Shown piece after piece: positions 56,008-64,000 of a DNA stretch of 64,000 bases (within the stretch, counting starts at the first letter, position 1; each line of letters opens with the position of its first letter). Both the position numbers and the translations under genes were made by a program. This DNA comes from Lolium rigidum (Eukaryota; Streptophyta; Magnoliopsida; Poales; Poaceae). The stretch is from contig NC_061508.1 of NCBI RefSeq assembly GCF_022539505.1, forward strand, positions 262,204,736-262,268,735. Reading direction: 5' to 3'. The notes below the pieces were generated by a model that was not told where the DNA came from, searched no databases, and saw nothing but the letters and a program-made list of their open reading frames with translations.

Positions 56008-56709
56008 TCAAGTGTTATCGAGAGATGAAGCATCAACATCATAACTTGTCACATTAGGTATCTTAGATGCTCCATTATCTATAGTGGTATTAAGAGCTTT
56101 ATCAGTTTTAGGCCTATAATTGTTTTTTGGTTTAGGCACCTTAGAGACATACATGAACTTTTGCTCCTTAGCCACATAAGCTTTCTCCTTAAACTTAATA
56201 GAAGAAAAAGTTGAAACCAAGGCTCCCATAGCTTCTTCAAGTTCACCAATCTTTTGGGTTTGATTATCATGAACAACACAAGCTTCTAAGATGGCAATTC
56301 TCTCATCAATTCCACCTAGAGATTTGTCAAGTTTATCACTGCTATTAAGTAATTCTCCCAGTTTAGTCTCAATACTTGGAAGATTTTGCTCTATGGTCTC
56401 CAACTTTTTCATGACATCTTCAAGGGAGATTTCAATTTTAACTTCATTAATAGGTGGTATTACAAATAGACTCTCAATAATGCAACTAGCTTCTAAATCA
56501 GGAGTGCCTAGGAAATTACCCCCCGCGAGACAATCAAGAACATACCTATTCTAGCTAGAGATACCAACATAAAAATTCCTGAGTACGATAGTGGTGGAGT
56601 GTTTCTTAGTGCACCTATTATGAGCATTACTAATTCTATACCAAGCATCTTTTAAACATTCCCCCCCTTGTTGCTTAAACGAACGAACTTCAGCTTCAGG
56701 ATTACTCAT
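56008..56709 (-). pseudogene. Gypsy (Athila-type) gag remnant
   Basis: Retrotransposon Gag protein, the particle structural protein. From MSNPEAEVRSFKQQGGECL at 56709 the frame shows the plant Gypsy gag pattern: SFKQQ.GE.LKDAW, then NFYVGI and LDCLAGGNFLGTPDLEA. A TAG at 56553-56551 (codon 53) interrupts it. The frame then reopens and runs to 56008 with a coiled-coil-like KKLETIEQNLPSIETKL region and a basic end. No zinc knuckle, protease or polymerase follows. Sequence on the far side of 56008 matches the non-coding interior of the other elements, so pol was lost in the family. Confidence 0.77.
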
Positions 56710-56939
56710 TTTAGCAATAGTAAATAAAGCAAACTAGATAAAATAAATACAAGTAACTAATTTTTGTGTGTTTTTAATATGGAGAACGCAAACAAGATAG
56801 TAAATAAAGTAAATGCAAGTAACTAATTTTTTTGTATTTTGATATAATGCAGCAAACAAAGTAGTAAATAAAATGAAGCAAGACAAAAACAAAGTAAAGA
56901 GATTGGAAGTGGAGACTCCCCTTGCAGCGTGTCTTGATC

Positions 56940-56957
56940 TCCCCGGCAACGGCGCTA
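56940..56957 (-). promoter_or_regulatory. tRNA-Asp-type primer site of element G
   Basis: TAGCGCCGTTGCCGGGGA on the minus strand, one mismatch from the consensus, 11 bases inside the 5' LTR. Confidence 0.9.
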
Positions 56958-56968
56958 GAAAAAGAGCT

Positions 56969-58562
56969 TGATACGCGTACATCACGCGTCCGTTGGGAAT
57001 CCCAAGAGGAAGGTGTGATGCGTACAGCAACAAGTTTTCCCTCAGTAAGAAACCAAGGTTTATCGAACCAGTAGAAGCCAAGAAGCACGTCGAAGGTTGA
57101 TGGCGGCGGAGTGTAGTGCGGCGCAACACTAGGGATTCCGGCGCCAACGTGGAACCTGCACAACACAACCAAATTACTTTGCCCCAACGTGACAGTGAGG
57201 TTGTCAATCTCACCGGCTTGCTCGTAACAAAGGATTAGATGTATAGTGTGGATGATGATGTTTGCGAGAGAACAAGTAGAACAAGTATTGCAGTAGATTG
57301 TATTCGATGTAAAGAATGGACCGGGGTCCACAGTTCACTAGTGGTGTCTCTCCAATAAGAAATAGCATGTTGGGTGAACAAATTACAGTTGGGCAATTGA
57401 CAAATAAAGATAGCATGACAATGCACATACATGTTATGATGAGTAGTGTGAAATTCAATTGGGCATTACGACAAAGTACATAGACCGCTATCCAGCATGC
57501 ATCTATGCCTAAAAAGTCCACCTTCAGGTTATCATCCGAACCCCTTCCGGTATTAAGTTGCAAACAACGGACAATTGCATTAAGTATGGTGCGTAATGTA
57601 ATCAACACAAATATCCTTAGACATAGCATTGATGTTTTATCCCTAGTGGCAACAAGCATATCCACAACCTTAGAACTTTCCGTCACCGTCCCGGATTTAA
57701 TGGAGGCATGAACCCACTATCGAGCATAAATACTCCCTCTTGGAGTTACAAGTAACGACTTGGCCAGAGCCTCTACTAATAACGGAGAGCATGCAAGATC
57801 ATAAACAACACATAGATGATAGATTGATAATCAACATAACATAGCATTCCATATTCACCAGATCCCAACAAACGCAACATGTAGCATTACAAATAGATGA
57901 TGTTGATCATGTTAGGCAGCTCACAAGATCCGACAATGATAGCACAATGAGGAGAAGACAACCATCTAGCTACTGCTATGGACCCATAGTCCAGGGGTGA
58001 ACTACTCACACATCACTCCGGAGGTGACCATGGCGGTGAAGAGTCCTCCGGGAGATGATTCCCCTCTCCGGCAGGGTGCCGGAGGCGATCTCCTGAATCC
58101 CCCGAGATGGGATTGGCGGCGGCAGCGTCTCTGGAAAGTTTTCCGTATCGTGGCTCTCGGTCCTGGAGTTAGTATCGACGAAGGCTTCTTATAGGCGGAA
58201 GAGTAGGTTTAGGGGCGATGCGAGGGGCCCACATGCTAGGGCCGCGCGGCCCAAGCATTGGCCGCGCCGCCCTACTGTGGAGTCGCCTCGTCGCCCCACT
58301 TCGTTTTCCTTTCGGACTTCTGGAAGCTTCGTGGAAAAATAAGATCCTGGGCGTTGATTTCGTACAATTCCGAGACTATTTTCTTACTAGGATTTCTGAA
58401 ACCAAAAATAGCAGAAAACAGCAACTGGCTCTTCGGCATCTTGTTAATAGGTTAGTGCCGGAAAATGCATAAATATGCCATAAAGTATGTATAAAATATG
58501 TGTGTATCATCATAAAACAAGCATGGAACATAAGAAATTATCGATACGTTGGAGACGTATCA
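56969..58562 (-). repeat. Element G 5' LTR
   Basis: 1,594 bp. Same class as the 3' LTR, D and the solo LTR at 60539. Ends with TGATACGTCTCCAACGTATC on the minus strand. Confidence 0.92.
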
Positions 58563-59952
58563 GTCGTCGCCGATGGGAAAAGCAGCACTGCCATGACATT
58601 TCAGCATCATCGCCATTGTGCTCGTCGGTGGGCTGACAATGGGCCGTGCACTTGTAGCAACATTACGATGGCGCTCATCGAAGGGCTTGCAGAATGGACG
58701 ATGGCTGGCAAGGGTGATGTTCACCGCTTGCAGCTCCAGGCCTCCAGAAATACACCTTTGCAGCACGGGCGGTGCATCTTTGAAGCTCGGTTGGCACAAC
58801 TTTCAATTTTTGGTAGCGCACCATGGAAGCACCCCTTCCTCCTTGGAGCACTGCCGCTCCGCCGGAAGGACCCTGCATCACCACCGCTTGTTGTTTGTTG
58901 TGACTAGTGTTAGTAAAATTATAAAACATAAGAGCAAGTGATATAAATCGTCCTTGCTAATCTCATGAAAAAACTTATCAGATCTTCTGTACCTAAATAG
59001 GAGACCCCCACTACATGATTTTCCAGCTTTGTGGTGCGTCCACGTTACCCTCTAATTTGCCAAGCATTGCTATCAAATGTCACTGGTCGTTCTCTCCCTC
59101 CCGCATTTTCCCACTTGGGCCAGTGTGCCGCTTCTATGTATATGGCCTGGGCGACTTGGGCTGGGCCAGACGTACCTACACGGGATGGACGAGGAGGTAG
59201 TCTTCTTTAATCGCTTGTTCTCCCAACGAAAAAAGGTGTGATTCGTCGTTAGTGTTCAAGCCACTTCATCAGTTTCCATTACTCCATGCGAGTTGGTTTT
59301 TTCTTAGCCTATTATCTTCCCCTCGCTTCTTCCTCTCTGCGACATTCCAGCATCAAATTACTCGCCCAATTGCTGATTCCCATCTCTCTCTTCACCTTCT
59401 ACATCACCACATTAGATTCCACTCATGACCACTGCTAACTTGCAAAAGAAACTGATGTATTTCCATCCCCCTCATCTTCCCCCACCGAAGAATTGCATGA
59501 GTAACAAATATAGAGTTTTTCTCTAATTTAAACAACGCATCAGTAGATTTCCCGTCCTCACACACCTGGTGCTGGAGCCCCTGCTCGAGAGCTCCTCGGT
59601 CACCATCCTGCCGCCACCTGAAGATTTGTTAGATTTCGCCCACAACAGTCAACACTACTATACTTGATTAGGGGTCCTCAGCTCCTATCCTGTGACATGG
59701 AGCACGCGTCCCTACTTGAGTTCCAATGGATTTTCGACAACGAGCGAGCAACATTCTTTATTGGAAAAAACTGAAGTCCCCGCCGGTTCAGACTCATCAC
59801 ATCATGGTACCGAGTTTGTTGGTCGAGATGCATCTGCAACACTCTTGCTCATGATCCGTTTGTCTCCTACCTATACCAGGTTCTTGCCCTGAACCTGATC
59901 GTGGCATGATCTAGGTGAAAACCACCCCTCCACTCTCCTCGCGCCGCCGCCT
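58563..59952. other. Unassigned DNA between element G and the Angela LTR
   Basis: No protein domain found. The first ~340 bp (minus strand TGCTACAAG, TGCTGCAAAGG words) resembles low-complexity sequence seen in some Mutator-type elements, but no ends are visible. From about 59520 to 59950 exon-like GC content appears (ATGATCCGTTTGTCTCCTAC) without a long frame. Confidence 0.35.
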
Positions 59953-59957
59953 CCCTC

Positions 59958-62900
59958 TGTTGGAGATATGCCCAAGAGGCAATAATAAAGTGGTTATTAT
60001 ATATCTTTATGTTTATGATAAATGTTTGCATACCATGCTATAATTGTATTAACCGAAACATTGATACATGTGTTTTATGTAAACAACAAGGAGTCCCTAG
60101 TAAGCCTCTTGTATAACTAGCTTGTTGATTAATAGATGATCATGGTTTTGTGATCATGAACATTGGATGTTATTAATAACAAGGTTATGTCATTGGATGA
60201 AAGATATAATGGACACACACCCATTTAAGTGTAGCATAAGATCACGTCATTAAGTTCATTTTGCTATTAGCTTCCGATACATAGTTACCTAGTCCTTCGA
60301 CCATGAGATCATGTAAATCACTTATACCGGAAGGGTACTTTGATTACATCAAACGACACTGCGTAAATGGGTGGTTATAAAGATGGGATTAAGTATTCGG
60401 AAAGTATGAGTTGAGGCATATGGATCAAGAGTGCGATTTGTCCATCCCGATGACGGATAGATATACTCTGGGCCCTCTTAGTGGAATGTCCTCTAATTAG
60501 CTTGCAAGCATATGAATAGTTCATAAGAGATGATATACTGATACGTCTCCAACGTATCTATAATTTCTTATGTTCCATGCTAGTTTTATGATAATACCTA
60601 CATGTTTTATTCACACTTTATAATGTTTTTATGCATTTTCTGGGACTAACGTATTAACAAGATGCCACGGTGTGGTTCCTCGTTTTCTCGCTGTTTTTGA
60701 TTTCAGAAAAGTTGTTTTACAAATATTCTCGGAATTGGACGAAAAAAAATCCCATGGCCCTATTTTCCACGGAGTGTTCCAGAAGACCGAAGAGGAGTCA
60801 AGGAAGGCCAGCAGGGGCCCTCCCCATATGGCGGCGCGGGGGGCCCCACTGCCGCGCCGAGACGTGGGGAGGGAGCCCCTGGCTCCCCCGACGCTGCCCC
60901 TTCGCCTATTTATTCCATCGTCCCCGAAAACCCTAGTACCGAGAGCCAAAATACTAGAACAGTTCCAGAGATGCCGCCGCCGTCAACCCTAAATCGGGGG
61001 GTTCAGAAGATCTCCTCCGGCACCTTGCCGGAGAGGGGAATCATCACCGGTGGGCTCTACATCACCATGCCCGCCTCCGGACTGATGCGTGAGTAGTTCA
61101 TCCTTGGACTACGGGTTCATAGCAGTAGCTAGATGGTTGTCTTCTCCTATTGTGCCATCATGTTTAGATCTTGTGAGCTGCCTATCATTATCAAGATCAT
61201 CTATTTGTAATGCTACATGTTGTGTTTGTTGGGATTCGATGAATATGGAATACTATGTCAAGTTGATTATAGATCTATCTTATATGTGTTGTTTATGATC
61301 TTGCATGCTCTCCGTTGCTAGTAGAGGCTCTGGCCAAGTTGATACTTGTAACTCCAAGAGGGGGTATATATGCTAGATAGTGGGTTCGTGCCTCCATTGA
61401 ATCTGGGACAGTGACAGAAAGTTCTAAGGTTGTGTATGTGCTGTTGCCACTAGGGATAAAACATCAATGCTTTGTCTAAGGATATTTGTATTGTTTACAT
61501 TACGCATAGTACTTAATGCAATTGTCCGTTGCTTGCAACTTAATACTGGAAGGGGTGCGGATGCTAACCCGAAGGTGGACTTTTTAGGCATAGATGCATG
61601 CTGGATGGCGGTCTATGTTCTTTGTCGTAATGCCCTAAGTAAATCTCATAGTAGTCATCATGATATGTATGTCCATTGTTATGCCTTCTCTATTTGTCAA
61701 TTGCCCAACTGTAATTTGTTTACCCAACATGTTATTTATCGTATTGGAGAGACACCACTAGTGAATTGTGGACCCCAGTCCATTCTTTTATATCTAAAAT
61801 ACAACCTACTGCAATCATTGTTCTCTTTTGTTTTCTGCAAGCAAACATCATTTTCCACAACATACGTTTAATCCTTTGTTTTCAGCAAGCCGGTGAGATT
61901 GACAACCTCACTGTTAAGTTGGGGCCAAGTAGTTTTATTGTGTTGTGCAGGTTCCACGTTGGCACCGGAATCCCTGGTGTTGCGCCGCACTACACTCCTT
62001 CACCAACAACCTTCACGTGATCTTCATCTCCTACTGGTTCGATCACCTTGGTTTCTTACTGAGGGAAAACTCGCTGCTATACTCATCATACCTTCCTCTT
62101 GGGGTTCCCAACGGACGTGTGCTTTACTGTCACAAGCATATACCACGGTACGAGTAAAGAGTACTTGTCGGTGACGAGGTTGAACAAGGTATGGAGATAC
62201 CGATGATCAAACTTTGGACAAGTAAAATATCGCGTGACAAAGGGAATCAGTATCGTATGTAAATGGTTCAATCAATCACTAAGTTATCGTTGAATGTGTG
62301 GGAGCCATTATGGATCTCCAGATCCCACTATTGGTTATTGGTCGGAGAAGAGTCTCGGCCATGTCTACATAGTTCACGAACCGTAGGGTGACACACTTAA
62401 GGTTTGATGTCGTTTTAAGTAGATATGGAATATGGAGTCCGAATTTTGTTCGGAGTCTCGGATGGGATCCAGGACATCACGAGGAGGTCCGAAATGGTCC
62501 GGAGAATAAGATTCATATATAGGAAGTCACTTTCCATGTTTGGAAATGATCCGGTGCATTTATGGAAGGCGCTAGAATGTTCTAGAACCTTCCGGAAGAA
62601 ATCACCATGGAAGGTGGAGTCGCGGTTGGACTCCACCAACCCTAACTTGCCAACCAAGTGGGAGGGTAGAGTCCTTGGAGGACTCCACCTCCTTGGCCGG
62701 CCAAGCAAGGGGGAAGGGGAGAGTCCATGTCCCTCTAGGTTTCGTCCATAAGGCAGTTTTTGAATTGGGGTCTTATTCGAAGACTTTGGGCAAACCCTTG
62801 GGGTTCCACCTATATAATGAGGGAGAGAGGGAGGGGGCCGGCCACCACCTTGGCCGCACCCACCAGAGGCACCAAGGCCGGCGCCCCAGCCTCCCCTCTC

Positions 62901-63314
62901 CACAAACCCTAGCCGCCCCCTCCTCATACATCTCCCGTAGTGCTTAGGCGAAGCCCTGCTAGAGATCTCCACCACCACCGCCACCACGCCGTTGTGTTGT
63001 CGGGATTCCGAGGAGGATCTACTACTTCCGCTGCTCGCTGGAACGGGGAGAAGGACGTCGTCATCAACACCGAACGTGTGACCGAGTACGAAGGTGCTGC
63101 CCGACTGTGGCACCGTCAAGATCTTCTACGCGTTTTCGAAAGCGGCAAGTGATCATCTTCAGCAACAACGAGATCTAATCTCGCAGGCTTTGGAAATCTT
63201 CGAGGGTTAGTCTCGCGATCTTCTCGTTGCTACCATCTTCTAGATTGCATCTTGGCTTGTTATTCGTTCTTGCGGTAGAATTTTTTTTTGTTTTCTATGC
63301 TACGAATCCAAACA
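59958..63314 (+). mobile_element. Angela/BARE-1/WIS Copia solo LTR, interrupted
   Basis: Starts TGTTGGAGATATGCCCAAGAG and ends TATGCTACGAATCCAAACA, flanked by CCCTC at 59953-59957 and 63315-63319. With the nested 1.6 kb LTR and its duplication removed it is about 1.75 kb, the usual size of this LTR. No primer site or internal region is present, so it is a solo LTR left by recombination. Its right part includes the long GC-rich leader (62600-63250). Confidence 0.93.
60539..62138 (+). mobile_element. WHAM-like solo LTR nested in the Angela LTR
   Basis: 1,600 bp from TGATACGTCTCCAACGTATC to ACTGTCACAAGCA, flanked by TATAC at 60534-60538 and 62139-62143. The uninterrupted Angela copy at 22678-23422 confirms the insertion point, because it reads through without the LTR. 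The 3' end differs from the usual GCGTATCA. Confidence 0.92.
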
Positions 63315-63319
63315 CCCTC

Positions 63320-63495
63320 CCCACCTGAGCCCTCCCTGCACCGCCGCCCTCCACCCTCCTCCACCGTCCCCTCCCTCCCCTCCCTCCCCCTCTCCTCCCT
63401 CCCCACCAGATCTTCGCACCGAGTTGTCTCGCACGAGGCGGCTCTGGGAGACGACCCAAACTCTAGAAAAGGGTAGTTGATCTTCCTCTTCCCGG
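63320..63495. other. C/T-rich flank
   Basis: CCTCCC-rich stretch right of the Angela LTR, which appears to have inserted into a C/T-rich sequence (the left flank is similar). No gene. Confidence 0.5.
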
Positions 63496-64000
63496 TGATG
63501 TCTACGCACACTTCTATTCTTGTAGACAGTGTTGGGCCTCCAAGAGCAGAGATTTGTAGAACAGCAGCAAGTTTCCCTTAAGTGAATCACCCAAGGTTTA
63601 TCGAACTCAGGGAGGTAGAGGTCAAAGATATCCCTCTCAAGCAACCCCGCAATTAAGATACAAGAAGTCTCTTGTGTCCCCAACACACCTAATACACTTG
63701 TCAGATGTATAGGTGCACTAGTTCGGCGAAGAGATAGTGAAATACAAGTAATATGGATGATTATAAGTAGTAATTGCAATCTGAAATAAATATATGCTAC
63801 TCTCAAACACTCTCTTGTTGGATAACAAACACCATTCATTGTGTAGGGCTACAAAAGCACACCTCAAGCCGGAGTAAACAAGCTCCACAATGTCATAAAG
63901 GAATCACACACAATGCGCACACTGTCACCATCACACTGTGGAGAGTGACTCCGGAGTTCATATTAAAGTAACCTCTAGAGTGCATAATAGACAAGAGTAA
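63496..64000 (-). mobile_element. Athila-type LTR (Sabrina-like), cut by the window end
   Basis: Plus-strand text from TGATGTCTACGCACACTTC matches the 3' part of the LTRs of A1, A2 and B read in reverse. A deletion near 63790 relative to element B removes about 300 bp. Whether it is 5', 3' or solo cannot be told here. Confidence 0.87.

Larger units (their letters stand above)
51943..58562 (-). mobile_element. Complete Athila-type element G (WHAM-like)
   Basis: 6,620 bp, minus strand: 3' LTR 51943-53528, internal 53529-56968, 5' LTR 56969-58562, target duplication GTCGT on both sides. Polypurine tract at 53528-53542, primer site near 56940-56957. It encodes only a broken gag. The LTRs are almost identical over long stretches, so it is fairly young. 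Confidence 0.92.

Noticed and set aside
62415..63119. 234-codon minus-strand frame in the Angela LTR
   Set aside because: It lies antisense to the known LTR leader and shows no domain.
1..64000. Search for CRISPR arrays, operons, Shine-Dalgarno sites and bacterial terminators
   Set aside because: The window is plant nuclear DNA; no regularly spaced repeats or prokaryotic features were seen.

Overview
This window looks like intergenic DNA from a large grass genome, most likely a Triticeae species (wheat, Aegilops or barley group). The evidence is a BARE-1/WIS/Angela-type Copia LTR on both strands, at least five related Athila-clade Gypsy elements with a tRNA-Asp-type primer binding site, Caspar-like CACTA ends and an Au-like SINE. 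Three runs of exactly 100 N mark scaffold gaps (4322-4421, 17005-17104, 39449-39548). I found no rRNA, tRNA or CRISPR and no intact ordinary host gene. Family names such as Sabrina, WHAM, Angela and Au come from memory of the families and need a TREP comparison.

Layout. 1-7147: a 1.17 kb segment holding broken exons of an AATF/BFR2-like gene (minus strand), with a SINE in one intron, occurs twice (122-1288 and 5980-7147). Between the copies lie a 5'-truncated LINE reverse transcriptase, a Copia 3' end on the minus strand, a Copia gag remnant on the plus strand split by an LTR, and a fragment of a 2-oxoglutarate/iron oxygenase gene. 7148-13708: a GCGGTACTACCGC-rich stretch, a very long (3.77 kb) LTR with an initiator-Met primer site, a decayed leader/gag region and an LTR fragment with a TATA box. 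13709-22677: two minus-strand Athila-type elements in series, with a gap between. 22678-23422: Angela LTR fragment. 23423-28069: the most gene-like part, containing a 1,266 bp PIF/Harbinger-like DNA element (25719-26984) whose only gene encodes an AP2/ERF-domain protein.

28070-34583: a complete non-autonomous Athila-type element (target duplication ATGAA) encoding only a small membrane-type protein. 34634-39448: a CACTA element with a broken, intron-containing ORF2 that ends in a Ulp1-like (C48) protease domain. 39549-47427: parts of two more Athila-type elements, one with a broken ~450-codon ORF. 47428-51784: an LTR fragment, a 330 bp polypyrimidine tract, a CACTA end and the 3' end of another Gypsy element. 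51943-58562: a complete minus-strand Athila-type element (target duplication GTCGT) with a broken gag. 59958-63314: an Angela solo LTR (target duplication CCCTC) interrupted by a WHAM-like solo LTR (target duplication TATAC). 63496-64000: the start of another Athila-type LTR.

The elements form layered insertions. Five target-site duplications of LTR elements or solo LTRs, plus the SINE and the Harbinger-like element, can be read directly. None of the Gypsy elements has a pol gene, so any mobility would depend on enzymes supplied elsewhere. The AP2-carrying DNA element is the best candidate for an undescribed system: it is an intact TIR/TSD unit with its own TATA box and an open 214-codon frame.
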